This document shows positions 55,077 through 63,832 of a stretch of 64,000 nt of DNA, one piece after another (position 1 is the stretch's first letter; every line of letters begins with the position of its first letter). The position numbers were made by a program, and so were the translations under genes. The notes beneath the pieces are model-generated. The model was not told where the DNA came from, ran no database searches, and worked only from the letters and a program-made list of their open reading frames with translations. Source of the stretch: Nannocystis sp. RBIL2 (lineage in GTDB: Bacteria; Myxococcota_A; Polyangia; Nannocystales; Nannocystaceae). The stretch covers positions 5,790,151 to 5,854,150 of the forward strand of contig NZ_JAPNJW010000002.1 in the NCBI RefSeq assembly GCF_026626745.1, read 5' to 3'.

Positions 55077-56315
55077 ATGCTGTTGCTTCTGCGCGAGCAA
55101 TGTGAGCGGCTGTTCCCGTTCTCGATCTCCCTCGACGAGGAGATGCGGATCCTCGACCTCGGGCGGTCGCTGCGGCGGCTGATGGCGGCCGACGTGTCGG
55201 GCCGGCCGTTCGACGAGTGGTTCGTGATCGACCGGCCGGTGCTGGAAGAGATGTCGCTCAAGGCGCTGCTGGCCCGCAAGGACTCGGTGGTGCTGCTGCA
55301 GGTCCGCGACCTCGACCTGCGCCTGCGCGGGGAGATCGTCGAGGTCGACGGCGGGGCGCTGTTCGTCGGCACGCCGTGGCTGACCGAGCTCGGACAGGTC
55401 GCGGCGGCCGGGCTGGTGCTGCGGGACTTCGCGCTGCACGACCCGACCACCGAGATGCTGGTGGTGATGAAGACGATGCAGACGGCGATCGCGGACGCCA
55501 ACGCCCTGGCCGACAAGCTGCGGCGCCAGGCGCAGCAGCTGCAGGCGGCCGAGCAGCTGGCGGAGCACCTGACCGCGGCCAAGAGCTCGTTCATCGCCAA
55601 CATGAGCCTCGAGCTGCGCACGCCGCTCAACGCGATCTTCGGCTACAGCGAGCTGATGCTCGACGAGCTCGGCGAGGCGACGCCGGAGGAGATGCGCGAC
55701 GACTTGCAGCGGATCCAGCTGGCCGGGCAGCAGCTGCTGCGGCTGGTCGCCGACGTGCTCGACCTGTCGCGCATCGAGGCCCAGCGGGTCGAGCTGCGCG
55801 AGGACGTGTTCTCGCTGGCGACCCTGCTGCGCACGGTGAAGGGGACGGTGCTGCCGCAGCTGCGCCGCGGCGTGGCGCTGGTGTGGCCCGAAGACCAGGA
55901 CGCGGCGCTGTTCGGCGACTCGGAGCGGGTCCGCCAGGTGCTGCTCAACCTGCTCGCCAACGCCTGCAAGTTCACCGAGCTCGGCGAGGTCGGGCTGGCG
56001 GTGCAGCTCAAGGACGACGGGGTGGTCGAGTTCGTGATCCACGACACCGGCATCGGCATCAAGACCGAGCAGCAGCGGCGCGTGTTCGAGGCGTTCTACC
56101 AGGCCGACAGCTCGCTGCGGAAGCGCTTCGGCGGCTCGGGCCTGGGCCTCGCGCTGGCCCGCGGCTTCGTCGAGGCGATGGGCGGGACGATCAGCGTCGA
56201 GAGCGAGTACGAGATGGGCTCGCGCTTCACGGTGCGGGTGCCGCTCGGGCGCGCTCAGGGCCCGAGGCCGAGAGCCGGCAGCAAGAGCGCCCCGCACGCG
56301 ATGAGCACGAAGTAG
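55077..56315 (+). CDS. H-NOX-associated histidine-kinase-like protein lacking the phospho-His
   Basis: The protein has 412 residues. The N-terminal 130 residues resemble the H-NOX-associated domain (FPFSISLDEEMRILDLGRSL, DEWFVIDRP), followed by a coiled coil and a HisKA/HATPase_c pair. The ATP-binding boxes are complete: LLNLLANACKFTE, HDTGIGIKTE, YQADSSLRKRFGGSGLGLAL. The H-box reads FIANMSLELRTPLNAIFGYS; residue 178 is Leu (CTC, 55608-55610) where kinases have His (CAC/CAT). It should not autophosphorylate at the normal site. It could be a pseudokinase, use another partner, or reflect a mutation or read error. The 3' end overlaps the convergent transporter gene by 61 bp. Confidence 0.85.
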   Translation: MLLLLREQCERLFPFSISLDEEMRILDLGRSLRRLMAADVSGRPFDEWFVIDRPVLEEMSLKALLARKDSVVLLQVRDLDLRLRGEIVEVDGGALFVGTPWLTELGQVAAAGLVLRDFALHDPTTEMLVVMKTMQTAIADANALADKLRRQAQQLQAAEQLAEHLTAAKSSFIANMSLELRTPLNAIFGYSELMLDELGEATPEEMRDDLQRIQLAGQQLLRLVADVLDLSRIEAQRVELREDVFSLATLLRTVKGTVLPQLRRGVALVWPEDQDAALFGDSERVRQVLLNLLANACKFTELGEVGLAVQLKDDGVVEFVIHDTGIGIKTEQQRRVFEAFYQADSSLRKRFGGSGLGLALARGFVEAMGGTISVESEYEMGSRFTVRVPLGRAQGPRPRAGSKSAPHAMSTK

Positions 56316-57763
56316 CCGAGCACGTCGAGCACCACGCCGAAGCGGATCATCGACTGGATCCGGATGAGACCGGTGCCGTAGGCGATCGCGTTCGGCGGGG
56401 TCGAGACCGGCAGGGTGAAGGCGAAGCTGGCGGCCATGGTGACGCACAGGGTGGTCGGCAGCGGGTCGATGCCGGCCGCCTGGGCGATGGCGATCAGCAC
56501 CGGGACCATCATGCTGGTGGTCGCGACGTTGCTGGTGACCTCGGTCAGCCACAGCACGAGGAAGGTGGCGGTGGCGAGCAGGCCGAACGGCGAGCTGGCG
56601 AGCGGCCCGGCGCCGGCGAGGAAGCCGCGGGCGAGCGCCTCGGCGAGGCCGGTGTCGAACATCATCGCGCCGAGCGAGAAGCCGCCGCCGAGCAGGTAGA
56701 GCGTCGACCAGTCGAGCTGCATCGCCTTGTCCCACGGCAACACCGAGACGCCAGGCCGCCGTCCGCCGGGGACGACGCACAGCAACACGCCGGCGAGGAT
56801 GGCGACGACGCCCTCCTGCAGGCCGCGGTCGGCCCACTGCGCGGCCGGGTGGGCGGCGCCGAGGGTGACCTTGAGGATCGACGGCAGCAGCCAGCCGGCC
56901 ACTGCGAGGAAGAACACGCCGGCGGCCCGCCGCTCGCCCGCCGACATCGGCCCGAGCTTGTGAAGTTGGTCGCGGACCTCGGCGGTGAGGCGGTCGAGCC
57001 GCGCGACCGGGGCGGGGAAGCGGCGGTGGGCGTAGACGAGGGCGATCGCCAGGGTGGCGAGGCCGGTCGGCAGGCCGAAGCTGATCCACTGGAAGAAGTC
57101 GAGCTGGACGCCGGCCTGCCGCTCGAGGAAGTCGAGGGCGATGACGTTGGGGGCGGTGCCGATCGGGGTGACGATGCCGCCGATCGAGCAGGCGTAGGTG
57201 AGGGTCAGCAGCATGCCCTCGGCGAAGCGGTCGAACTTAGGCTGGTCTTCGGGACTGGCGGCGCCGCGGATCGCCGAGCACAGGCCGAGCGCGACGGGGA
57301 TCAACATCGCGGTGGTGGCGGTGTTGGAGATCCACATCGAGCAGGCGAACGCGCCGAGGCCGACTGCCGTGCGCGCGCGGGCCGGCGAGCCGCGGACCCA
57401 GTCGCGCGCGAGCAGCCACAGCGCGGCCCGCCGGTCGAGCCCCTGCTCGCTGAGGCCGAGCGCGAGCATGAAGCCGCCGAGGAACAGGAAGATCAGCGGG
57501 CTGGCGAACGGGGCGAACGCCTTGGCCGCGGGGGTGACGTCCATCGCCACCGCCAGCGCCGGGGCGACCAGCGCCGCGGCCCCGAGAGGCACCGCCTCAC
57601 TGACCCACAGGACCACCGTGGCGGCGAAGATCGCCGCCAGGCGGTGGGCCGGCGCGGGCAGGCCGGTCGGGGCGACGAGCAGGGCGAAGAAGACCAGCGG
57701 CGCGAGCACGCGGCCGACCCGCTGACGGGCGACGTCGAAGGCGCTGCGAGCGACGCGGTCCAT
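56255..57763 (-). CDS. DASS/SLC13-family anion (dicarboxylate or sulfate) symporter
   Basis: This 502-residue protein is a hydrophobic carrier with the two family substrate/sodium motifs in inverted repeat: SNTATTAMLIPVAL and SNVATTSMMVPVLI, together with ASPLIFLFLGGFMLAL and IGTAPNVIA / PVSTPPNAIAYGTG loops. These bind Na+ and carboxylate or sulfate in known members. It lies head-to-tail with the AmpG-like gene on the minus strand. The substrate cannot be decided. Confidence 0.88.
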   Translation of the reverse strand: MDRVARSAFDVARQRVGRVLAPLVFFALLVAPTGLPAPAHRLAAIFAATVVLWVSEAVPLGAAALVAPALAVAMDVTPAAKAFAPFASPLIFLFLGGFMLALGLSEQGLDRRAALWLLARDWVRGSPARARTAVGLGAFACSMWISNTATTAMLIPVALGLCSAIRGAASPEDQPKFDRFAEGMLLTLTYACSIGGIVTPIGTAPNVIALDFLERQAGVQLDFFQWISFGLPTGLATLAIALVYAHRRFPAPVARLDRLTAEVRDQLHKLGPMSAGERRAAGVFFLAVAGWLLPSILKVTLGAAHPAAQWADRGLQEGVVAILAGVLLCVVPGGRRPGVSVLPWDKAMQLDWSTLYLLGGGFSLGAMMFDTGLAEALARGFLAGAGPLASSPFGLLATATFLVLWLTEVTSNVATTSMMVPVLIAIAQAAGIDPLPTTLCVTMAASFAFTLPVSTPPNAIAYGTGLIRIQSMIRFGVVLDVLGYFVLIACGALLLPALGLGP

Positions 57764-57769
57764 GCGGCT

Positions 57770-59119
57770 TCAACTATTTTGGCGGAGGAACGGGATCAGC
57801 ACCAGACAGGGGATGCACGCGACGGCGGCGATCGAGAAGTACACCAGCGGTCCGTGGGCCTCGTACAAAAAGCCGCTGTAGGTGCCCGAGATGGTCTGCG
57901 CGAGCGAATAGATGGCGGTCGCGAACGCGAAGTGGGCCGCCTTGTGGTCGGGGTGGCAGCGGCTCATGATGAAGATCGTCTGGGCCGCGGTGGCGAGGCC
58001 GCCGCACAGCTGCTCGATGACGAGGATGGTGCCGACGTGCCACAGCGGCGGCGACAGCGTGTGCGCGAGGCTCAGCGGGGCGCCGAGGCCGAGCATGACG
58101 TCGGCGGGCAGGCGAGGGGCGGCGAGCCAGAGGTAGAGCGGCAGGGTGCCCGCCATGATGAGGGCGATCGGCAGCAGCGCGCGCCGCAGACCGACGCGCG
58201 CGACCCACAGGCCGCCGAGCATGGCGCCGGCGATGCTGGCGGCGGTGCCGAAGCCGTTGAGCACGCCGCGGTCGGGGGTGCTGATGCCGAGCTCGCGGAA
58301 CAGCACCTTCGACATGCCGAACATCAGCGCGTCGCCGAGCTTGAAGCTGAGCAAGAACAGCAGGACGACGAGGGCCCGCGGCTGCAGCAGGAAGCTGAAG
58401 TAGGCGCCGCGGACGTGGGCGACGCGGGCCCGCCAGTCGGCCGCCGCGTCGCCGGTGGACTGGGCGACCGGGCGGACGGCGTGGATCCGCGGCAGCCACA
58501 CGCGGTGGGCCACGGCGAGCCCGACCATGAGCAGGGCGCCGAGGCCGAAGCCGGCCAGCCAGTGGACGCGGCCGCCGAGGAACACCAGGCCTGACGAGCC
58601 GACCAGCATCGCCACGCGGAAGGCGGCCACGCGGATGCCGGTGTAGCGGGCCTGGTCGGCGCGGCCGAGCGCGGTCATGTAGTAGCCGTCGCAGGCGATG
58701 TCGTGGGTGGCGCTGAACAGGCCGATGGCGATCAGCACCAGCCAGATGGCGGCGGTGCCGGAACCTGCCCCCTGGGCCATGTTGTGGGCGAGCACCGCGA
58801 GCACTGCCATCAACACGCCGAGGCCGAACTGGGTGGCGACGATCCACTGGCGCAGGGTCCCGACCAGGTCGACGATCGGGCTCCACACGAACTTGAGGCT
58901 CGAGGTGAAGTGCAGCGCCGAGGTGAAGCCGACCTCGCGCGCGGGCAGGCCGGCGGCGGTGAAGAACTCGGCGGCGACCTGGTGGAGGATCGACCACGGC
59001 AGGCCCTCGCCGAAGTAGGTCGATGCGGTCCAGGCGACCGTGTCGGCGCGACGCGTCGAGGGCTGCTCCGGCCCGGAGGGCCCCGAGGACGGGTCGGGCG
59101 GTGCAGCGGCGGTGCTCAA
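57770..59119 (-). CDS. AmpG-like MFS permease
   Basis: This protein of about 449 residues has 12 predicted membrane helices. STYFGEGLPWSILHQVAAEF, SALHFTSSLKFVWSPIVDL and ATHDIACDGYYMTAL are typical of the AmpG/muropeptide and acetyl-CoA transporter branch of the MFS. The start is unclear: the open frame reaches 59230, but I favour TTG at 59119 (STAAAPPDPSS), because further upstream the residues look unlike a protein and two palindromes occupy that DNA. In AmpG the substrate is anhydro-muropeptide; here it is unproven. Confidence 0.75.
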   Translation of the reverse strand: MSTAAAPPDPSSGPSGPEQPSTRRADTVAWTASTYFGEGLPWSILHQVAAEFFTAAGLPAREVGFTSALHFTSSLKFVWSPIVDLVGTLRQWIVATQFGLGVLMAVLAVLAHNMAQGAGSGTAAIWLVLIAIGLFSATHDIACDGYYMTALGRADQARYTGIRVAAFRVAMLVGSSGLVFLGGRVHWLAGFGLGALLMVGLAVAHRVWLPRIHAVRPVAQSTGDAAADWRARVAHVRGAYFSFLLQPRALVVLLFLLSFKLGDALMFGMSKVLFRELGISTPDRGVLNGFGTAASIAGAMLGGLWVARVGLRRALLPIALIMAGTLPLYLWLAAPRLPADVMLGLGAPLSLAHTLSPPLWHVGTILVIEQLCGGLATAAQTIFIMSRCHPDHKAAHFAFATAIYSLAQTISGTYSGFLYEAHGPLVYFSIAAVACIPCLVLIPFLRQNS

Positions 59120-59240
59120 GCGGCTCGCCCGGTCATACCGGCAGGCGCGCCCGCGGCCAAGTTTTCCGGGCAGCGCGCAGGCCGGCGCCGCGAGCGTCGG
59201 GGCCGGGCTGCGAGCAGTCGAGACGGCCAAGGCGGCGGCA

Positions 59241-59311
59241 TTGCCGAGCTCGGCAACACTGCTGCGGGACCTGCCTCTACGTCAGCCTTGGCGCGTACTG
59301 CCGAGCTCGGC
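59241..59311. promoter_or_regulatory. Pair of GCCGAGCTCGGC palindromes
   Basis: The 12-bp perfect palindrome GCCGAGCTCGGC occurs at 59243-59254 (extended to 16 bp, TTGCCGAGCTCGGCAA) and again at 59300-59311, with 57 bp between equivalent bases. They lie between the end of the MpaB-type gene and the start region of the AmpG-like gene, an operator-like position. Confidence 0.45.
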
Positions 59312-59348
59312 CGACGTCCATCGCCGTGATCGGCCGATCGCGGCAGGG

Positions 59349-60488
59349 CTACGGCCAGTTGACGCCCCAGACCTGGCGCAGCTCGGTCGGGATGTGGAAC
59401 GGCAGGCGCTGACCGCCGCGGTTGGCCAGCAGCAGGCCCTGGACGAAGGCGCGGCTGAGCAGGGTCGCCGCGTGCTGCATGGTCTCGGAGCGGTCGCCGA
59501 GGCGGTCGCCGACGCGGCCGAACAGCCGCCAGAGATCGATGAGGGGCGAGCGCTGCGGGATAGCAGGCACGCCGAGGATGTCGGCGACGCGGTCGCCGGT
59601 GAACCAGCGCACGAACTCGGCCGGCACCCCGTCGAAGGCGGTGCCCGGGGCCAGGTACTCCATCATCTCGAGCAGGGCGCGAGTGAGCGCCTGTCCTTCG
59701 GGACAGGCCGCGAAGTGGCGCTCGCCGATGCGGTCGGCGAGCGCGCGGCCCTCGGCGTAGTCGCGCGGCAGCAGCTCCTGCCGCAGCCCCATGACCGCGC
59801 CGATCACGTTCCACGTGTGCATGTACGCGTCGACCTCGTCGGCGGCGAGCGCGACGCCGAGGCGCTCCAGCCCCTCGAGGGTGGCGACCGAGAAGCTCAT
59901 CAGCGTGCCGAGCATGTCCTCTTGATTGATCGGCAGGCCGAACGCCGGGTCCCAGCTCGGGTCGCGGCGCAGCAGGTGGCGGATCGTCGCGTGCATCAGC
60001 CGCACCTTCTGGACCGAGCGCAGGCCGGCGCCGCGGTCGCTGGTCGGGTCGAGGCCGCCGGGCGCCATGACGTCGACCACCAGCTGGGCGGTCTCGACGA
60101 TCCGCCGCTGCGGGTTCGACTGCAGCCGGCCGGTGCGGACCAGCACCTGCGCGCCCTTGGCGGCGGCGTAGCAGATCGGCAGCGAGTAGGTGTTGAGCAG
60201 GAGGATCACCAGCGGGCCGTAGCGATGGAACACACGCTGGCCGAGCTCGATGCGCGCGGGGTCGGCCCAGCTCGGCAGGCCGGTGGCGAGGAAGTACGCG
60301 CGCGCGCCGGGCGGCAGCGAGGTCGCCGGCACGTCGTTGTTCTCGACGAGGTCGCGCATCAGCATGTTGATCGCGCGCACGACGTCGTCGCCGCGCGCGA
60401 ACAAGTCGAGGATCACGTCGTCGGCCTCGGCGTCACCGCACGTGCGCAGGTGATCGAGCTGCTCGTCGGACCAGCGGAGGTCGCTCAT
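59349..60488 (-). CDS. MpaB-family (DUF2236) oxygenase-like protein
   Basis: This 379-residue protein starts at the ATG at 60488 (MSDLRWSDEQ), with non-protein-like sequence upstream. Family features are RVFHRYGPLVILLLNTYSLP near the N-terminus, KVRLMHATIRHLLRR with the conserved His-Ala-Thr-xRxxL, and FSVATLEGLERLGV plus YMHTWNVIGAVMGL. DUF2236 proteins bind haem b and include the mycophenolate oxygenase MpaB and latex-clearing protein relatives. The substrate is unknown. A MarR-type regulator is divergently encoded 174 bp away, so substrate-induced expression is plausible. Confidence 0.8.
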   Translation of the reverse strand: MSDLRWSDEQLDHLRTCGDAEADDVILDLFARGDDVVRAINMLMRDLVENNDVPATSLPPGARAYFLATGLPSWADPARIELGQRVFHRYGPLVILLLNTYSLPICYAAAKGAQVLVRTGRLQSNPQRRIVETAQLVVDVMAPGGLDPTSDRGAGLRSVQKVRLMHATIRHLLRRDPSWDPAFGLPINQEDMLGTLMSFSVATLEGLERLGVALAADEVDAYMHTWNVIGAVMGLRQELLPRDYAEGRALADRIGERHFAACPEGQALTRALLEMMEYLAPGTAFDGVPAEFVRWFTGDRVADILGVPAIPQRSPLIDLWRLFGRVGDRLGDRSETMQHAATLLSRAFVQGLLLANRGGQRLPFHIPTELRQVWGVNWP

Positions 60489-60662
60489 GCAGCGACGGTA
60501 AGAGCTGCCGCCGCTGCCTGTCCACGGGCGAAGGCGCGGGCCCGCGCCCTTGATCTGACTCAAAAGACATGTGGCGATGTCGCGCCTCGGCTCGCGAACG
60601 ACCGTCCGCGCTCGACATGGGCCGGTTGACCCGCGATTCCTCTCCTATACAATGTCGCGGCG

Positions 60663-61118
60663 ATGGGTGGCCGGCGGGCGACGAAGCAGGTGAGTGATAT
60701 TGCGGCGCGCATCATGGATGAGTGCACGGCGTACCGCTTGCGCATCATCAACCGCGCGATCAGCAAGCTCTACGACGACGCGCTGCGCCCCTTCGAGCTG
60801 CGGATCGCTCAGCTCAACACGCTGGTCGTGGTGATGCAGACGCAGGGGCTGACGCCGAACGAGCTGTCGCAGCGGATGCACATGGACGCGTCGACGGTCA
60901 GCCGCAACGTCGAGCGCATGTGCAAGAGCGGCTGGCTCAAGCTGGCCGACATCGACGACGCGCGCTCGCACGAGATCCAGATCACCGAGAAGGGCATGAA
61001 GCTCATCGCCGACGTCGCGCCGGCGTGGGAGGAGGCCCAGCGCGAGGCCGAAGAGATGCTGGGCGTCTCGATCGGCAAGGCGATCGCTCGCGGGGCCAAC
61101 CGCCTCGCCAACGAGTGA
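60663..61118 (+). CDS. MarR-family transcriptional regulator
   Basis: The protein has 151 residues. The winged helix reads LTPNELSQRMHMDASTVSRN, VERMCKSGWLKLADIDDARS, HEIQITEKGMKLI, with the Asp-Arg wing (DDARS) typical of MarR. The dimerisation helices flank it. The start is ATG at 60663; MDECTAYRL at 60714 is an alternative. It is divergent from the MpaB-type oxygenase and probably controls it and itself from the shared 174-bp region. Confidence 0.88.
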   Translation: MGGRRATKQVSDIAARIMDECTAYRLRIINRAISKLYDDALRPFELRIAQLNTLVVVMQTQGLTPNELSQRMHMDASTVSRNVERMCKSGWLKLADIDDARSHEIQITEKGMKLIADVAPAWEEAQREAEEMLGVSIGKAIARGANRLANE

Positions 61119-61284
61119 CGGGCGCCCGGCCGCTGTTCCGCCGCGTCACGGCCCTCTGCCGGGCTCGCGCGACATGCGCGAATTGGTGGTGTGGTGTCCC
61201 AGACCCGCCCCGGCCGTTCCCTGCAGGTCCGATCGCGGGTGGGTTGTAAGTCCCGCGCGAGTTCTGCATCCTGAGGTCCCTTCG

Positions 61285-62040
61285 GTGACTACGGCCGTCC
61301 TCCTGCTCGCCCTGGTTCAGGCGCCCGCTCCCGCGCCTTCGGGTCCGACCCCCGAGCACGGGCCGTTTTTTGCGCCCGAAGCGGCGACCGAGTCGCACTT
61401 CTCGAGCGGACCTCCGCCGGCCGCGCCGCCGCGCTTCTCCGTCGGCAAGGGCGCGTTCTGCTTCGTCGAGGACGCCAAGTGCAGCTCGGCCCTGATCGCC
61501 AGCGTCGACGTCGGCATCGGCATCAACGGCATCGCCGGCGACCGCGGTGTCGACCTGCCCTACGCGCACTACAACTTCCGCGGCGGCTTCACGGTCCGTC
61601 CGTTGCAACTGGCCCGCAAGCGCTGGAACCCGTGGTCGGTCGGCGTGGTGGCGAGCTGGTCCCGCGGCACCGGCGTGGCCGCCAACACCGGCTCCGTCGT
61701 CGACGCGCCCGACGAGGTGGTGCAGACGACCCCGCACACCTCGGCGTATCGCTTCGGCCTCGTCAATCAGTTGTGGCTGAGCCAGAAGCGCAACGCGTTC
61801 CACGTCGACCTGACCGTCGGCGTGGTCCGCTCGTCGGTGCTCACCTACACCGGCTGGTACAACGGCACGCACCTCGAGGTCGCGGCCGGCTGGGGCGGCT
61901 GGGGTGGGTTCTTCGTCAGCGGTGACTTCCTCGACGGCGACTCGCGGGTGATCACCGGCTTCCGCGCCCACGCCATCCCCGCGCTGCCGGCGATCGGCCT
62001 CGTCTTGCTCGGCCTGCTGGCCGGAGGAGCGATGCAATGA
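61285..62040 (+). CDS. Secreted/envelope protein, paralogue A of a pair
   Basis: The protein has about 251 residues. The GTG at 61285 gives a signal-like start (TAVLLLALVQAPAPAPSG); the longer frame upstream does not look like protein. A Pro-rich linker precedes a beta-rich domain beginning FCFVEDAKCSSALIASVDVG with two cysteines and repeated aromatic-glycine strands (YNFRGGFTVRPLQL, GGWGGFFVSGDFL), suggesting an outer-membrane or periplasmic beta structure. The C-terminus is hydrophobic (LPAIGLVLLGLLAGGAMQ). The next gene overlaps it and encodes a protein with the same plan. Confidence 0.6.
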   Translation: MTTAVLLLALVQAPAPAPSGPTPEHGPFFAPEAATESHFSSGPPPAAPPRFSVGKGAFCFVEDAKCSSALIASVDVGIGINGIAGDRGVDLPYAHYNFRGGFTVRPLQLARKRWNPWSVGVVASWSRGTGVAANTGSVVDAPDEVVQTTPHTSAYRFGLVNQLWLSQKRNAFHVDLTVGVVRSSVLTYTGWYNGTHLEVAAGWGGWGGFFVSGDFLDGDSRVITGFRAHAIPALPAIGLVLLGLLAGGAMQ

Positions 62041-63086
62041 GCGCGCTCCTGTCTCTCTCTGTCTCTTGGGCCATGTCGCTGGCGCTCGCGCAGCCGCCGG
62101 TGCAGACGCCGACCAGCGCGCCGCCGCCGGTGCAGACGCCGTCGTCGACGACGACCACCACGACGACGACTTCGACCGCGACGGCGACCTCGCCGGCCGG
62201 GACGACGACCGCGCCGTCGGTGCAGTCGCCGAAGTCGCCCGAGCTGCCGGTGTGGGATCCGAGCGCCACCGGGGCGGTCCCCGCGGCTCCGCCCGAACCG
62301 CCGGTGCCGGTGCCCGTGGCCGAGACCCCGGCACCGCCGGCGGCTGACGCCGCCGGGCCGCAAGAGAAGCCCGGGCCGCCGTTCTACACCGACGCCGAGA
62401 TGCAGCAGCTGCGGCTGCGCCACGGGCTCGAGGCGAGCCCGCCGCCCAGCGAACGCAAGTCGCGCTGGCGCTGCCTGATCGCCGACCCGACCTGCGGTGT
62501 CGTGGTCGAGGTGCAGGCGACGTCGGGCTACGCGTATCGCGTGCGCCAGGGCGACGTCGCCTCGCCCGGCGACCTGAACAAGTGGAGCTCGGCCCGCGTG
62601 CAATACGACGTGTGGGTCAGCATCCCGACGCTCGTCGAGCAGCGCGGGTCGTTCAAGTACACGCGGGTGTCGCTCGGACCCAAGGGCGGCATCATCGCCA
62701 GCGACAGCAAGGACGTCTGGGGCAACGTCGGCTTCGCCGGCCGCTACTGGTTCAAGCGCGGCCGCTGGTCGCCGACGATCGAGTTCTCGAGCGGCCTGGC
62801 GTTCAAGGTCGCCGGCATCCAGAAGCCCGACGGACGGTTCGACAACGTGCGCAGCCCGATCGGCTTCGTCGCCGACATCGGCATCGGCCTCGGCGGGTTC
62901 GGGGCGATCGTGCTCGGCGGTCAGTTCGACAGCCCGCTCGCGCGCGAGGACGTGCCGGAGAAGGTGCGCACGCAGGCCGGGGGCATGTTCTACATCGGCT
63001 TCCGCGGCAACATCCTGTGGGGCGCGCCGGCGGTGTTCGGCGTGGCCACCCACGCGGCGGCGCTGCGCGGCGTCAACGCGCCCTGA
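62037..63086 (+). CDS. Secreted/envelope protein, paralogue B of a pair
   Basis: This 349-residue protein has an ATG overlapping the previous stop. A signal (LLSLSVSWAMSLALAQPP) leads to a long Thr/Pro/Ala linker (about residues 20-115). The folded domain starts WRCLIADPTCGVVVEVQATS, with the same Cys pair spacing as in paralogue A (C-x6-C against C-x6-C), and continues with glycine/aromatic strands (GNVGFAGRYWFKRGRW, GIGLGGFGAIVLGGQFD). Co-translation suggests the two act together in the envelope. No family name is known to me. Confidence 0.6.
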   Translation: MSALLSLSVSWAMSLALAQPPVQTPTSAPPPVQTPSSTTTTTTTTSTATATSPAGTTTAPSVQSPKSPELPVWDPSATGAVPAAPPEPPVPVPVAETPAPPAADAAGPQEKPGPPFYTDAEMQQLRLRHGLEASPPPSERKSRWRCLIADPTCGVVVEVQATSGYAYRVRQGDVASPGDLNKWSSARVQYDVWVSIPTLVEQRGSFKYTRVSLGPKGGIIASDSKDVWGNVGFAGRYWFKRGRWSPTIEFSSGLAFKVAGIQKPDGRFDNVRSPIGFVADIGIGLGGFGAIVLGGQFDSPLAREDVPEKVRTQAGGMFYIGFRGNILWGAPAVFGVATHAAALRGVNAP

Positions 63087-63184
63087 GGGCCGCGCGCGGG
63101 TGAGCGGGCCGCGGAGGTCCGCATCGGCGTCGTGCGATCGGCTGTAATCTCGAGGCCGTTCGCGCGGCTCACCGGTCCGAGCGC

Positions 63185-63832
63185 ATGACCCCCGGCAGTC
63201 ACCTCCGGCCGGTGCCCTCCATCCCGGGCCCGACCTCCCCCGCGGCGCCGCCCCAGCGGGCGAGCACCGAACAGCTGGTCCAGCGGGCCAAGGCCGGTGA
63301 GATGAGCGCGTGGTCGCGGCTCTACCAGGACCACTACGAGCGGGTCTATCGCCACGTCCGCGCGCTCACCGGCGATGCCGGCCTGAGCGAGGAGCTGGTG
63401 CAGGAGACCTTCGTGCAGGCGCTGCTGAAGATCGCCGGCTTCGACGGCCGCTCGCAGCTGTCGACCTGGCTGCACGGGGTGGCGATCAACGTGGTGCGCA
63501 ATCACTGGCGATCGCAGCGCAGCACCGCCAAGGCGCACGCGCGGCTCGAGGTGATGCGGTCGCTCGACGCCGGCGCCCCGCCGCCCGACGGGGCGCTGCA
63601 TCAGCGCCAGCGCGTGCGAGCGCTGTACGCCGCGCTCGAGACCCTGCCCGATCACCTGCGCGTGGCCTTCGTGCTGCGCGACCTCGAGGGCCTGAGCCCC
63701 GAGGAGGCGGCCGAGCAGCTCGGGATCTCGAGCGGCAACCTGGCAGTGCGCGCCAGCCGGGCGCGGCAGCGGATCCGCAAACAATTGGTGGAGTGGGGCG
63801 TGCTGCCGCCGCAAGAGGAGGAGCCGGCGTGA
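63185..63832 (+). CDS. ECF-type RNA polymerase sigma factor
   Basis: This 215-residue protein has region 2 at YQDHYERVYRHVRALTGDAG, LSEELVQETFVQALLKIAGF and TWLHGVAINVVRNHWR, and region 4 at LPDHLRVAFVLRDLEGLSPE and EAAEQLGISSGNLAVRASRA. Region 3 is absent, as in ECF sigma factors. It directs transcription of envelope or stress genes. The following gene overlaps its stop and is likely its anti-sigma factor. Confidence 0.88.
   Translation: MTPGSHLRPVPSIPGPTSPAAPPQRASTEQLVQRAKAGEMSAWSRLYQDHYERVYRHVRALTGDAGLSEELVQETFVQALLKIAGFDGRSQLSTWLHGVAINVVRNHWRSQRSTAKAHARLEVMRSLDAGAPPPDGALHQRQRVRALYAALETLPDHLRVAFVLRDLEGLSPEEAAEQLGISSGNLAVRASRARQRIRKQLVEWGVLPPQEEEPA

Noticed and set aside
55217..58594. Very long plus-strand open frame (over 1100 codons) across the kinase and two transporter genes
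   Set aside because: It is a low-complexity Gly/Ala/Arg/Glu product in a shadow frame; the real genes in other frames have full domain motifs.
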